In this document: positions 27,849-37,222 of the stretch, piece after piece
Position numbering within the stretch: position 1 is the stretch's first letter
Layout: every line of letters begins with the position of its first letter
Source of the DNA: Terrilactibacillus tamarindi
Lineage (GTDB): Bacteria; Bacillota; Bacilli; Bacillales; Sporolactobacillaceae
Length of the DNA: 64,000 bases
Assembly (NCBI RefSeq): GCF_009718825.1
Contig: NZ_WNHB01000004.1
Location: forward strand, 62,001-126,000
Reading direction: 5' to 3'
Program-made: the position numbers and the translations under genes
Notes under the pieces: generated by a model
What the model was told of the DNA's origin: nothing
The model's database searches: none
The model's input: the letters and a program-made list of their open reading frames with translations, nothing else

Positions 27849-28844
27849 CGCAATATGATGAAATTTATTTCTTTTCGGAAAGGTTAAGGTAAAAGTTGTC
27901 CCTGTTTCAGGTTTTGACATGACGTCAATATGGAGTAATAATGGCTGAGCTGCTTTTTTGGCTAAGTATAGTCCCATGCCTGTGGCTACATTGTCCTGAT
28001 GTCTGGACGTGGAGGTAAAGCCTTTATCAAATATGCGCGGCAAGTCTTTAGGATCAATCCCGCGTCCGAAATCTTTAATCTCTAAGGTCGTTTGATCATT
28101 TTGTTGGAAGGTTTTGATGATAATATCCGAAGCTTCACTATATTTTACGGAGTTGGTTAATAGCTGTCTGATAATAAATGCCAGCCATTTTCCATCACTA
28201 TAGACTTCTGTGACCTCTAAATACACATCAAAACCAATCCCTTTTTGTATACACCATGATTGTAGTGCTTTTAGCTCCTTAAAAATTAACGCTTTGACAT
28301 CAATCTTTTCAATATATAAATCATTTTCAATAAAGAGGATACGGTTTTGATGAAGTTTTTGGTCAAGCAGCAAATGAATTCGCAGCCATTCATGAGTCAA
28401 TTGTGCTTTCATGATTTCGTCGTCTAAGCGTTCAATCATTAAATGCATGGCTGTTAATGGTGTTTTCACCTCATGAATCCAAGATAATAGCTCATCCTTT
28501 TCCTGCTCTAACGTCAGTCGATTTTTTGATGCTTCCTTCTTTAATAGGTTCGTTTGATTCGTTATACTTTCTTCGATTATTTTTTCAAAAGGACTTTCTG
28601 CAGTGGCTAGACTCGTCAAGTCAAGATGAGTATCCCATTCTTCCAAGTTTTTATAGAATTTCGTTTCTTTATGATAGCGGATGGTGATAAAAATGGGAAA
28701 AATGATGGCAAATAAAAAAGCGATATAAAGGACGGGACCTAACGGAATGGCCGAATCAATATAAGAGATAAAGATGATAAGGAGCATCATGAAAAGAAAT
28801 AGAAAAATCCAGCTGCATCTTTCAATTAAAAATTTTCTAATCAC
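27840..28844 (-). CDS. bceS: Intramembrane-sensing histidine kinase BceS
   Basis: Encodes 334 aa. Two closely spaced membrane helices (about 11-29 and 35-53) with almost no outside loop are typical of kinases that sense through an ABC transporter. The H-box WIHEVKTPLTAM (near 127-138) follows a short coiled linker. The ATP-binding part shows N231 in LTNSVKYS, DFGRGI and GMGLYLAKK. It signals to BceR when BceAB works on antibiotic. It lies 1 bp from the bceR stop. Confidence 0.93.
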   Translation of the reverse strand: MIRKFLIERCSWIFLFLFMMLLIIFISYIDSAIPLGPVLYIAFLFAIIFPIFITIRYHKETKFYKNLEEWDTHLDLTSLATAESPFEKIIEESITNQTNLLKKEASKNRLTLEQEKDELLSWIHEVKTPLTAMHLMIERLDDEIMKAQLTHEWLRIHLLLDQKLHQNRILFIENDLYIEKIDVKALIFKELKALQSWCIQKGIGFDVYLEVTEVYSDGKWLAFIIRQLLTNSVKYSEASDIIIKTFQQNDQTTLEIKDFGRGIDPKDLPRIFDKGFTSTSRHQDNVATGMGLYLAKKAAQPLLLHIDVMSKPETGTTFTLTFPKRNKFHHIASV

Positions 28845-28845
28845 A

Positions 28846-29532
28846 TCAAATTACCTCTTCTACAGCCATGTAGCCTTGCCCTACTTTTGTTTCAATATAG
28901 CGTCCTAAACCAAGATCATCTAGTTTCTTACGTAAACGGTTGACATTGACAGTTAAGGTGTTATCGCTAACAAAGCGCTCATCATCCCATAAACTTTTGA
29001 TTAATTCTTCTCGGCTGATGATTTTATTTTTTTGTTCCACTAGCTGTTTTAAAATGAAAATTTCATTTTTTGTCAGCTCAATTGATCCAGCCTCGTTGGA
29101 AACCGTATTATTCTCATAATCCACTGTCGCTTTATTCCATGTTTTAAGTTTGATTTGTTCGGTATTGTAATTATAAACGCGACGAAGGGTCGCTTGTATC
29201 TTTGCAATGAGCACATCAAAATGAAAAGGTTTTTGAATAAAGTCATCCGCACCAAGCTGCATGGACATCACCATATCGGTAGGATGATCACGTGATGATA
29301 AAAATATGATCGGTACGTTCGAATGCGCCCGAATCATCCGGCACCAATGGAAGCCATCAAATTTAGGCAATTGAATATCAATAATCACTAAATGAGGTTT
29401 TATACTTGTAAATTCTTGCATGACTTTACTAAAATCAGCAATCCCATAAACATCATAAGACCAGCCAGTTAAACGATCCTTAATTTCATTAAATAGTGTT
29501 ACATCATCTTCAATTAACAATAATTTAAACAA
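28846..29532 (-). CDS. bceR: Response regulator BceR
   Basis: Encodes 228 aa from a TTG at 29532, chosen because it gives MFKLLLIEDD, the family start, with GGTGATT upstream; GTG codons four and three residues earlier are in frame. Receiver domain (1-115): acidic pocket EDD (8-10), phosphoacceptor Asp in VIIDIQLP (near 52) and Lys near 103. An OmpR-type winged helix occupies about 130-226 (DNTLTVNVNRLRKKL). It activates bceAB through the inverted repeat at 27823. Confidence 0.94.
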   Translation of the reverse strand: MFKLLLIEDDVTLFNEIKDRLTGWSYDVYGIADFSKVMQEFTSIKPHLVIIDIQLPKFDGFHWCRMIRAHSNVPIIFLSSRDHPTDMVMSMQLGADDFIQKPFHFDVLIAKIQATLRRVYNYNTEQIKLKTWNKATVDYENNTVSNEAGSIELTKNEIFILKQLVEQKNKIISREELIKSLWDDERFVSDNTLTVNVNRLRKKLDDLGLGRYIETKVGQGYMAVEEVI

Positions 29533-29631
29533 TCGAATCACCACACAATCTAATTTTTAACCTATATGAATTGTATAGTAAAAATTTCCTGAATACTATA
29601 ACGGATATATTTGTTACGTGGTGAATGAAGG

Positions 29632-29692
29632 GTGCCTGGTACTTTTTGATCTAGTGTCAATTTTCGACACAATTCGGGGAGTGACAGGCACC
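29632..29692 (-). repeat. Dispersed repeat R1 forming the 3' end of the STAND gene
   Basis: Full reverse arm from GTGCCTGGTACTTTTTGAT to GTGACAGGCACC. The stop codon of the minus-strand gene (29657-29659) lies within it, so its last residues (about GACHSPNCVEN) are encoded by the repeat. Confidence 0.88.
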
Positions 29693-32200
29693 TTTTAAAA
29701 AAGTATTAAACGTTTCTACTTCATTTCGAATACTAATGGTTTGTTCCCAAGAGTCGATAAGTTTTAGTGAATAACCATTGAATTTTAACGCTTTACGATA
29801 GTCTTTCATACTGGCATATAAATTTGCCTTGCCGTAATTGTAGTAGATTAGTTCTATGTGATTTGCTTCTGTTTTGTTATATAAAACATGCTCAAAAGTT
29901 AATTTTGCTTTTTCGTATTCCTTGCATTTTACATAAGCGATGCCTAAGTTAAAATAGGCTTCGATGGTTTTTTCTCCACCATACTCTAAACTAATTCTAT
30001 TGGCTTTTTCGTAAAACTGAATCGCCTTTTTGTAGTTTTCACTAAGCAGATTAAGATCGCCTTGAGTGAGTAAGACTCGGTGTTCAATAACGGTGGATCT
30101 TTTTCTATCCATAATTTCCTCAAGTAAATTACTTGCTTTCTTTAGATCCATTTTCTTCAAATAGATTTTTGATTTCAAGGAAATCCCCAGTATTTTTAAA
30201 TCATTAACGTCATTTAACTCAGCATTTAACGAGTCTAATATCTGAAGACCCGCCTCGATTTGTTTGAGTCCTTCATTCAAGTCATCCATTTCTGTAAGAG
30301 CCCACCCGACTGTATCAATACGAAATAAGGCCTCAAGTAAAGGGTTCTGTAAATCATTTGCAGCCTCTGCAGCTTTTAAACCGTATTCAATACGAAGGGG
30401 TAAATTTACTCGACTTAAAAAATGACTGATTCGGCTAACAAACTGTATTAAAAGTTCTTTTTTCTCATTTGTGCAAGTCCACTCAATAACCTTACGTATG
30501 TTGGGCCATTCAACTTTAATCTTTTCTAAGTCACGCCCAAGTAGGTAGTTCCAGTAAGGTATGTTTGGTTGACTGCGTTTGAGATATTTATCTAAATAAT
30601 TGATATAGTAATGAGCCCATCGATCTCTAGAGATTGTTTCCATCTCTTCGTTTTCAAGTAATCGTTGTTCTCCGTAAGCGACGACTGTTTGATGCGCACG
30701 ATAGTGTAACTTTCCATCTAAATACTCAGGCTGAATCAATGCATAGGTGCGCATTTGCTCAACAGCATAATGAAACCGTCGAAGACTTAAATTGGATACG
30801 GATGCCCAGCTATCTCTATCGGGAGGGTTATTAAAAAAGCCTAACGATTGCCACAGAATTCGAGTATCCTCATGGCAATTTTCCCACGTCCTGCCAAAAA
30901 GGAATTCGAATAATTCTAATAGGGAATAACCGGCTGTTTCAATTTCCTGAATGAGTTTTTGTATATCAATGTCGTCTTCAATTATATACGCGATGCTGAG
31001 GGCAATGACTTTAGGATTGCCTGCTGTTGCCGAAATTAATTGCTGATAGATTTTTGGCGAAATTTTTGTCAATGCCTTCATTTTTTTTGATTTGTCTTGT
31101 GATCGATAGGCTGAAAACTGCCGGCTAATTTCTGTTTTTAGGTAAGTAAGGGCATCCTCATTTTTAAGACCATTTAATGAAATCGCATACATTTTTAGAA
31201 ATGCGTTATCTTGTATTTTACTATAGCCTTCACGAGAAGTAAGTAATGCTTTGACACCTGGTGGGAGATTGATAATAAATTGAGAAATTTCATTGTCAGC
31301 GGTATCAATACTATCTACAATGAGTAGGACCGCCTTCTTACGGGAATACGTAGCTAAAGCATTACGAACAACGAATCTCTTTTCATTTATCGGTTTATCC
31401 ATTAGTTCCACTCGTCCAAGTTGATAAGCCATTGTGTTTAAGAAGTCACTAAAGCTTAAATGGCCTAAATCGGCACTTACCCAGATTATACAGGAGAAGG
31501 TTGGCCAATGATGACCCATTTGTGATTCTCCACGATCACCTAAACAGGCATAAGCTGATTCAAGAGCAAGTGTTGTTTTTCCCATACCTGCCCAACCAGT
31601 AATTAAACACACCGGTGAAGCAGACACCATCCAATTTCGAATGGCTTCCATGTCGTTTTCTCGACCAATAAAGTCATCTGACCATCGTGTTGGTAGATTA
31701 TGTGCCAAGGGTTGAATTTCAATTGCCTTTTCTTTAGGGTCTTCATGGTTTTGAAACAAACGCTTAACTACTTCTTCAATGTCATGATCAAGAGGAGCAC
31801 CGAATGTTCCATCACTTCTTAGAGTTTTAGATTTCTTAAAACAGGACACTACCCATTCAGGTATAGCAGGGTTGATAACAGGAATAGAAGTTGATTGTAG
31901 AAGCCGTGTAAACCATTGGATATCCATATCGCTGTTATTTAGAATAATCCAGATGGCGCCAAAAAGTTTCCCATCTTCAATTCGTCCTGGAATATACTTT
32001 GATCCCATTTGCCCCATCCAACTTTTAACGGTGTTTGAAGATATCCCAAGATGGTAGGCTAAATAGTCTAAATAGGATTGTTTTGATGGTTTATGATTGT
32101 TATTTTCTTTTTTAGTTTTAAATTTAAGGTGTTTCTTTAATGTTTTGATACCAAGAGATAACAATTCTGAAAAACAATTGCGATCTTCTAGTTCAGCCAT
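29657..32200 (-). CDS. STAND-type NTPase with TPR-like C-terminal repeats
   Basis: Encodes 847 aa; ATG at 32200 follows AGGAGGTG. The front (about 35-105) resembles a helix-turn-helix adaptor (YLAYHLGISSNTVKSW). The NTPase follows: GWAGMGKTTLALE (202-214), Walker B LLIVDSID (near 290), sensor LLTSRE (near 315) and AGNPKVIAL (near 395). These are hallmarks of NB-ARC/STAND switch proteins, which sit inactive until a ligand triggers assembly. Residues about 560-840 form TPR-like helical repeats (AYFNLGIAYVKCKEYEKA) likely to sense the trigger. No separate toxic effector domain is seen. The C-terminal end is altered by an R1 repeat. It could be a regulator or an Avs-like defence sensor. Confidence 0.82.
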   Translation of the reverse strand: MAELEDRNCFSELLSLGIKTLKKHLKFKTKKENNNHKPSKQSYLDYLAYHLGISSNTVKSWMGQMGSKYIPGRIEDGKLFGAIWIILNNSDMDIQWFTRLLQSTSIPVINPAIPEWVVSCFKKSKTLRSDGTFGAPLDHDIEEVVKRLFQNHEDPKEKAIEIQPLAHNLPTRWSDDFIGRENDMEAIRNWMVSASPVCLITGWAGMGKTTLALESAYACLGDRGESQMGHHWPTFSCIIWVSADLGHLSFSDFLNTMAYQLGRVELMDKPINEKRFVVRNALATYSRKKAVLLIVDSIDTADNEISQFIINLPPGVKALLTSREGYSKIQDNAFLKMYAISLNGLKNEDALTYLKTEISRQFSAYRSQDKSKKMKALTKISPKIYQQLISATAGNPKVIALSIAYIIEDDIDIQKLIQEIETAGYSLLELFEFLFGRTWENCHEDTRILWQSLGFFNNPPDRDSWASVSNLSLRRFHYAVEQMRTYALIQPEYLDGKLHYRAHQTVVAYGEQRLLENEEMETISRDRWAHYYINYLDKYLKRSQPNIPYWNYLLGRDLEKIKVEWPNIRKVIEWTCTNEKKELLIQFVSRISHFLSRVNLPLRIEYGLKAAEAANDLQNPLLEALFRIDTVGWALTEMDDLNEGLKQIEAGLQILDSLNAELNDVNDLKILGISLKSKIYLKKMDLKKASNLLEEIMDRKRSTVIEHRVLLTQGDLNLLSENYKKAIQFYEKANRISLEYGGEKTIEAYFNLGIAYVKCKEYEKAKLTFEHVLYNKTEANHIELIYYNYGKANLYASMKDYRKALKFNGYSLKLIDSWEQTISIRNEVETFNTFLKGACHSPNCVEN

Positions 32201-32230
32201 GTGTTTTTACACCTCCTGGTTTTTACAAGG

Positions 32231-32413
32231 TCGTTCAAAAAGTCACCAAATGATAAGCTGCAAATCTCGGCGCCCGCCAAGAGGATCTTCAACTAAAATC
32301 GCTCACGTCCTGTGGCTGGTGCCTAAAGCTACCACATCCTGTGGAATGCCGGTCCTCAAGAACAGCGCGCCTTATCTTCTTATATCAGATTTGTCACCAA
32401 TTTGTCACTTCCT
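32231..32413 (+). repeat. MITE-like repeat R2, copy 1 (right end degraded)
   Basis: Starts CGTTCAAAAAGTCACCAAATGATAAGC, shared with copy 2 at 33725 and quoted here in two parts: CGTTCAAAAAGTCACC and AAATGATAAGC. The middle differs, the CTTATCTTCTT and TTTGTCACC blocks recur, and the terminal TTTTTGAACA is missing. Confidence 0.75.
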
Positions 32414-32626
32414 TTACTTTAATTTTAGCTAGTCTTACCTTAAATGTACATCATTTAGTATTAAAAAAGTACATTGTGACTGTACATTATACAGTATGAA
32501 AAGCTTGATATATAAATCGGTTTATTAAATAATTGAAATTAGATCAATGAATAATTTATTTTATTTTATTTTGATTTGTAACCGTTTTATTATCATTACA
32601 ATTATGAGAAAGGATTTTGATAAATC
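32414..32626. promoter_or_regulatory. Upstream region of the sorbitol-dehydrogenase-like gene, TGTACAT repeats
   Basis: TGTACAT occurs at 32445-32451 and 32481-32487 with AGTACAT at 32468-32474, spaced for a multi-site operator. The rest is AT-rich. No regulator gene adjoins, so the link is only positional. Confidence 0.4.
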
Positions 32627-33685
32627 ATGACTAATGTACCTCAAACAATGAAAGCGGCAATTATGAAAGGAATTAGGGAAATCACTATAGAAACTCTTCC
32701 TATACCTGAAATAGCAAGTGATGAAGTTTTAATTAAAGTAAAAGCTGTTGGAATTTGTGGTTCGGATCTCCATTATTATTCAAATGGGAGAATTGGTAAA
32801 TATGTAGTAGAAAAGCCAATGATCCTTGGCCATGAGTGTTCGGGTGATATTGCCGCCGTTGGTTCAGATGTCAAAAGATTTAAAGTAGGTGACCGAGTTG
32901 CCGTTGAACCAGGCGTAACGTGCGGACATTGTGAAGCTTGTAAAGAGGGTCGGTATAACCTATGTCCGGATGTTCAATTCTTAGCAACACCGCCTATAGA
33001 TGGTGCATTTGTACAATACATCAAAATGAGACAGGACTTTGTTTTTTCTATTCCGGAAACGCTTTCCTATGAAGAAGCAGCGTTAATCGAACCATTCTCT
33101 GTAGGGATTCATGCTGCAAGTCGAACAAAACTTCAACCTGGGTCAACCATTGCAATTATGGGGATGGGACCTGTAGGATTAATGGCCGTTGTCGCAGCTA
33201 AAGCCTATGGAGCTAGCACAATCATTGTGACTGATTTGGAGAAACTTAGACTAGATGCTGCAAAGGAAATGGGGGCGACCCATGTCATTAATATTCGTGA
33301 GAAAGATCCTGCAGAAGAGATTAAAAAAATTACGAATGGTAAAGGTGTTGATGTTGCTTGGGAAACGGCAGGAAATCCAAAAGCACTACAATCTGCACTT
33401 GAATCAGTTAAACGCGGTGGGAAACTAGCTATAGTAGGTTTACCTGCTCAAAATGAGATTCCGCTTAACGTGCCATTTATTGCTGACAATGAGGTGGATA
33501 TTTATGGGGTCTTCCGATATGCCAACACCTATCCAAAGGGAATCAACTTCCTCTCATCTGGAATAGCAGATACGACGAAACTTGTAACGGATAAATATTC
33601 ATTAGAAGACACACAAGAAGCAATGGAGCGAGCACTCAACCATAAAGATGAATGTTTAAAGGTTGTTGTTTATCCTAATGATTGA
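32627..33685 (+). CDS. Zinc-dependent sorbitol/L-iditol dehydrogenase-like enzyme
   Basis: Encodes 352 aa; ATG at 32627 follows GAAAGGA. A medium-chain dehydrogenase that oxidises polyols such as sorbitol or xylitol with NAD+. Catalytic zinc ligands are Cys44 (GICGSD), His69 and Glu70 (LGHE). The structural zinc lobe has Cys99, 102, 105 and 113. The Rossmann motif GMGPVG is near 178-183. The next gene is a sugar symporter, so uptake and oxidation of a polyol or sugar is a reasonable joint role. The gene is flanked by two R2 elements in the same orientation, which may have moved it. Exact substrate is not decidable from sequence. Confidence 0.9.
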   Translation: MTNVPQTMKAAIMKGIREITIETLPIPEIASDEVLIKVKAVGICGSDLHYYSNGRIGKYVVEKPMILGHECSGDIAAVGSDVKRFKVGDRVAVEPGVTCGHCEACKEGRYNLCPDVQFLATPPIDGAFVQYIKMRQDFVFSIPETLSYEEAALIEPFSVGIHAASRTKLQPGSTIAIMGMGPVGLMAVVAAKAYGASTIIVTDLEKLRLDAAKEMGATHVINIREKDPAEEIKKITNGKGVDVAWETAGNPKALQSALESVKRGGKLAIVGLPAQNEIPLNVPFIADNEVDIYGVFRYANTYPKGINFLSSGIADTTKLVTDKYSLEDTQEAMERALNHKDECLKVVVYPND

Positions 33686-33724
33686 AGATGACTCAAAGTA
33701 TATAGACATTCCCTTAATAGAGGT

Positions 33725-33869
33725 TGTTCAAAAAGTCACCAAATGATAAGCTACGAATCTCGGACGCCCGCTTGTTTTTCCGGTTCTCATGTAGTAAAAA
33801 CCTACATTCCGGTCCTCAAAACGGCGCCGCTCTTATCTTCTTGCTTCTAATTTGTCACCTTTTTGAACA
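33725..33869 (+). repeat. MITE-like repeat R2, copy 2 (complete)
   Basis: A 145-bp element bounded by TGTTCAAAAA (33725-33734) and its exact complement TTTTTGAACA (33860-33869). GTCACC lies next to each end. It contains an inner stem with CCGG(T/A) blocks around a GTAGTAAAAACCTAC hairpin. No coding capacity, so any movement would need a transposase elsewhere. Confidence 0.82.
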
Positions 33870-33993
33870 GGCACAAATATAACAAATGATGTTCTTATTT
33901 GTATACGAGGGCAAAAACATAGGTGCCATCTAAATAAAAATTAGATGGTCCCTTTTAAAAATATTGAAACCGCTTACCGAGGGAGTTGTTAAG

Positions 33994-35379
33994 GTGCTAC
34001 AAAGTAAAGAGATTAAAAACTATATAGATGAAGAACGTTCAAGCGATAATGGAAAATTGTCTTGGATGGAGCGGATCGGTTACGGCGCTGGAGATATGTC
34101 ATACAACATCATATTCCAGTTTGTGAATGCCTATTTACTTTTTTATTATACAGACGTTGATGGTATTAAACCTGCCGTTATCGCTACTTTGTTCTTAGTT
34201 GTTCGAGTTCTTGATGCTGTTTGTGATCCTATTATGGGTAGTATTTTAGATAAAACGAATACTCGGTGGGGAAAAGCAAGACCATACTTATTGTGGGTCG
34301 CCCTTCCTTTGGCTCTATTTACAGTTTTATGTTTTACTACTCCTCATTTTGGTTTAACAGGAAATCGAATTTATGCGTACGCCACATATATATTATTGGG
34401 GATGACTTTTAGTATGCAAACGATTCCTGTCAATAGTTTAACCGCTAGAATAACAAACAACCTACAAGAAAGAACCATTTTAACCACCGTTCGTATGATT
34501 CTCGTTTATATTGGTATCCTTCTCGCCATCTCTTGTGCAACGCCTCTTGTTTCATTCCTAGGAGGTGGAGATCAATCTAGAGGTTTCCAATTAACGGCTT
34601 TAGTCTATGCGATGGCTAGTGTGGCGCTCAATCTCTATAGTTTTTTTACAGTTCGTGAGAGAGTTGTTGTGGAAAATAAAGAAAAGCATGGCATAAAAAA
34701 GACATTAACCGTTTTAGTCAAAAATAAACCATTATTGATTTTAGGTTCGGCATTTTTGGCATTTGCCATTGGGTTTAATATTCGATTAAGTACAGCATTA
34801 TATTACTTCACCTACAATATGGAAGCAAAAGGTTTAAATTTCATGGGAACGCTTTTATTTTTCGGAGCCGCCTTAATTAGTAACATGTTTATTCCCTTGT
34901 TAGCCCAGAAATGGGGAAGAAAGACGATCATGATAATTTCAGGGATTGTTTCACTTATAACCTATTTTGGATTACAGTTTACACCTTATACGTCCATACC
35001 ATTAATTCTATTCTGGTTCTTTACTTCAGGCTTCTTTACCACACCGATCAATACGCTTGTTTGGGGAATGTTGGCAGACACGGTCGATTATGCCGAATGG
35101 AAAACTAAAGTCAGGGCCGATGGCGTCATTATATCTAGTATGAGTTTTCTAAACAAATTGGGAGTTGCCATTGCGGGATCATTTTCTGCGTTTTACTTGG
35201 GGCACTCTGGATACGTTGCGGACATGACTCAATCCATTAGTTCCCTTGAGGCCATTAAGAATTTAAACGCCATTATACCAGCTGTTTTTATATTACTGTC
35301 AGTCATCATAATGAGTTTTTATCCTTTATCAGAAAAGAAATGTCAAGATATGATGACAGAATTAGAGCAAAGACGATAA
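33994..35379 (+). CDS. GPH-family sugar:cation symporter
   Basis: Encodes 461 aa from GTG at 33994, chosen because GAGGGAG ends 8 nt before it; the frame is open ten codons further upstream without a ribosome-binding site. About twelve membrane helices. The start of the fold ([20 protein letters not shown]) and [18 protein letters not shown] are signatures of glycoside-pentoside-hexuronide symporters. A late TVDYAEWKT motif also belongs to that family. It likely imports a glycoside or pentose with Na+ or H+. It follows the polyol dehydrogenase, from which it is separated by an R2 element. Confidence 0.9.
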   Translation: MLQSKEIKNYIDEERSSDNGKLSWMERIGYGAGDMSYNIIFQFVNAYLLFYYTDVDGIKPAVIATLFLVVRVLDAVCDPIMGSILDKTNTRWGKARPYLLWVALPLALFTVLCFTTPHFGLTGNRIYAYATYILLGMTFSMQTIPVNSLTARITNNLQERTILTTVRMILVYIGILLAISCATPLVSFLGGGDQSRGFQLTALVYAMASVALNLYSFFTVRERVVVENKEKHGIKKTLTVLVKNKPLLILGSAFLAFAIGFNIRLSTALYYFTYNMEAKGLNFMGTLLFFGAALISNMFIPLLAQKWGRKTIMIISGIVSLITYFGLQFTPYTSIPLILFWFFTSGFFTTPINTLVWGMLADTVDYAEWKTKVRADGVIISSMSFLNKLGVAIAGSFSAFYLGHSGYVADMTQSISSLEAIKNLNAIIPAVFILLSVIIMSFYPLSEKKCQDMMTELEQRR

Positions 35380-35390
35380 GGCATCTCGTT

Positions 35391-35518
35391 TCTCCGCGTG
35401 CCTGTCACCACCCGAAGTTTGTTGAATATTGTCGAAGTTCCTGGCAGATGAATGGGTGCCTGGTACTTTTTGATTAGTGTCAATTTTCGACAAATTTTGG
35501 GGAGTGACAGGCACCTTT
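35391..35518. repeat. Dispersed repeat R1, facing pair
   Basis: A forward arm (35391-35446) and a reverse arm (35455-35518) face each other, separated by AGATGAATGG-like sequence, 11 bp after the symporter stop. As an inverted repeat it could also end transcription. Confidence 0.9.
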
Positions 35519-35560
35519 TAATGATATACTAGTTGTAGTAATAATATGGAGGTGTAGATA

Positions 35561-35821
35561 ATGAAATGGGAACAAGTTCGTGAACAATATCCTGAACAAT
35601 GGGTTCTTGTCGAAGCCATATCAGCTTACTCAAAGAATTCTGTCCGCTATCTTGAAGAACTATCCGTCATCTCAAATTTCCCCGAGTCAACTTCTGCATG
35701 GAAAGAATACAAAAAACTGCATCTAGCCGACCCTTCCCGTGAATATTATATTTTCCATACGGACCATAAAACTATAGAAGTAAAAGAACAAAAGTTTATT
35801 GGGGTTAGGAGACGGCTCTAG
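35561..35821 (+). CDS. Small conserved hypothetical protein
   Basis: Encodes 86 aa; ATG follows GGAGGTG. Starts MKWEQVREQYPEQWVLVEA and ends in a basic VRRRL. It is soluble with a central EYKKLHLADPSREYYIF. I know this type of protein from Bacillus genomes as the small partner encoded just upstream of a retropepsin-like protein, and here the stop overlaps the GTG of such a gene (35821). Function unknown. Confidence 0.75.
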   Translation: MKWEQVREQYPEQWVLVEAISAYSKNSVRYLEELSVISNFPESTSAWKEYKKLHLADPSREYYIFHTDHKTIEVKEQKFIGVRRRL

Positions 35822-35895
35822 TGAAAATACAAATACAGGATGGTTTACCAATATTATCTGTATCACTTGCCTATATGGGAAAAACAATCGTTTAA
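35821..35895 (+). pseudogene. Truncated retropepsin-like aspartic protease gene
   Basis: Opens with GTG at 35821 and reads 24 codons (MKIQIQDGLPILSV, then SLAYMGKTIV) to TAA at 35893. This matches the first strands of the retropepsin-like proteins that normally follow the 86-aa gene. The DTGA active-site part is missing, and an R1 repeat begins directly after the stop. The gene was evidently cut by the repeat or a linked deletion. Confidence 0.6.
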
Positions 35896-36017
35896 TCTCC
35901 GCGTGCCTGTCACCACCCGAAGTTTGTTGAATATTGTCGAAATGCCTGTTAATGAAGAGTGCCTGGTATTTTTTGATTTAGTGTCAATTTTCGACATATT
36001 TCGAGGAGGCACCTTTT
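35896..36017. repeat. Dispersed repeat R1, facing pair
   Basis: Forward arm at 35896-35947 and reverse arm at 35959-36014. It lies between the truncated protease gene and the end of the convergent marR-type gene. Confidence 0.88.
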
Positions 36018-36444
36018 AATTAAATAGTTTTGTTTGAAGAATATCTATTGCGCGTTCAATATCCTCTAAATCTTCTTTTGAAGCATTTTGTACTCGCTTT
36101 ATAAAACGTGATTCTATAGTTGCAAAAGCTTCATTCATCATAGCTTCTCCATCATTCGAGAGACGAATGTATTGTTTTCTTCGATCTTCACTATCATTTA
36201 TCTTTTCAATTAACTTTTTTTCACTTAACTTTCTAAGCTCACGACTCGTGTTTGGCATAGACATATTCTGACAATCATTAATTTCACTTGGAGTCACTGG
36301 TTGATTAACTGCAATATATTCAAGAATATTAAATTGAATTTGCGAGATTAAATCTGACTTCGCATTTTTTGTTAATTCATGTGTTACACGATGAACAGAA
36401 GTTGTAAATGATACGAGTTTATGAAAAAGAGTATTTTTGTTCAT
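36016..36444 (-). CDS. MarR-family transcriptional regulator
   Basis: Encodes 142 aa from ATG at 36444, preceded by GAGGTGAGAG; the frame runs 14 codons further but without a suitable site. The winged helix is typical (ITPSEIND-like recognition helix VTPSEINDCQNMSMPNTSRELRKL read as PVTPSEIND and SMPNTSRELRKL, then a wing DSEDRRKQYIRL). It diverges from a flavodoxin-like reductase, with a 17-bp inverted repeat between them, and probably represses that gene and itself until a small molecule is bound. Confidence 0.88.
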   Translation of the reverse strand: MNKNTLFHKLVSFTTSVHRVTHELTKNAKSDLISQIQFNILEYIAVNQPVTPSEINDCQNMSMPNTSRELRKLSEKKLIEKINDSEDRRKQYIRLSNDGEAMMNEAFATIESRFIKRVQNASKEDLEDIERAIDILQTKLFN

Positions 36445-36491
36445 TTCTCTCACCTCTCTTAGACAAGATAACAAAATTATTATCATAACAC

Positions 36492-36549
36492 AATTATCAT
36501 TTGATAACCAAAATTGTGTATGTTACTATTTAGTTATCAAATGATAATT
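36492..36549. promoter_or_regulatory. MarR-type operator pair in the divergent promoter
   Basis: AATTATCATTTGATAAC (36492-36508) and its exact complement (36533-36549) are 41 bp apart centre to centre. Each holds the palindrome ATCATTTGAT or ATCAAATGAT, the size and position expected for two MarR dimers. Confidence 0.8.
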
Positions 36550-36561
36550 AAGAGGTGCATT

Positions 36562-37149
36562 ATGAAGGTACTAATAATTTACACCTATCCTAATCATACA
36601 AGTCTAAATTATGCATTTTTACAAAAAGTTATAAAAGGAAGCAAGGAAAATCCCAATATAAAGGAGTTACAGGTCTTAGATTTATATGACGAGGGATTTA
36701 ATCCACTTCTCGTGTTTAACGAGCAAAAACAAAGACGTGATATGCATACTGACCCAAGTATTGAAAAATATCGAAAACAAATTACGTGGGCTGATAGGAT
36801 TGTTTTTATCTATCCGATTTGGTGGGGAAGACCACCCGCGATGCTTATGGGATATATTGATCAATTATTTGCTTCCAACTTTGCCTATAAAGATAAAAAG
36901 AGACTTTTCCCAGAAGGGCTTTTGAAAGGAAAGTCCGTTGTATGTGTGTCTACCATGAAGGGACCTACTCACTATCCATTATTCTGGTTGATTAATGCAC
37001 ATAAAATTCTTATGAAAAGAGCTTTATTTAATTTTGTGGGAATTAAAAAGGTGAAGTTCTTTGAGTTTGGTAATATGGAGAGTCCAAAGGGAAATCAAGT
37101 GAAAAAGTTAGAAAAAATTTATAATTATTTCAAAAAAATAAACCATTAA
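36562..37149 (+). CDS. NAD(P)H quinone reductase-like flavodoxin-fold protein
   Basis: Encodes 195 aa from ATG at 36562, preceded by AAGAGGTG. The flavodoxin-2 fold is clear: VLIIYTYPNHTSLNYAF at the front binds the FMN/FAD phosphate. The WADRIVFIYPIWWGRPPAMLMGYID region is given here as FIYPIWWGRPPA, the active-site segment of quinone and azo reductases (KefF/MdaB type). It probably reduces quinones or electrophiles. Regulation by the divergent MarR protein is likely. An R1 repeat follows its stop. Confidence 0.88.
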   Translation: MKVLIIYTYPNHTSLNYAFLQKVIKGSKENPNIKELQVLDLYDEGFNPLLVFNEQKQRRDMHTDPSIEKYRKQITWADRIVFIYPIWWGRPPAMLMGYIDQLFASNFAYKDKKRLFPEGLLKGKSVVCVSTMKGPTHYPLFWLINAHKILMKRALFNFVGIKKVKFFEFGNMESPKGNQVKKLEKIYNYFKKINH

Positions 37150-37164
37150 TCCCCGTGTACCCGT

Positions 37165-37219
37165 TTCTCCGCGTGCCTGTCCCACCCGAAGTTTGTTGAA
37201 TATTGTCGCTCTGCCTGGC
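37165..37219 (+). repeat. Dispersed repeat R1, single forward arm
   Basis: TCTCCGCGTGCCTGT followed by CCCACCCGAAGTTTG; two bases of the usual CACCACCC are missing. It lies between two convergent genes. Confidence 0.85.
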
Positions 37220-37222
37220 ATA

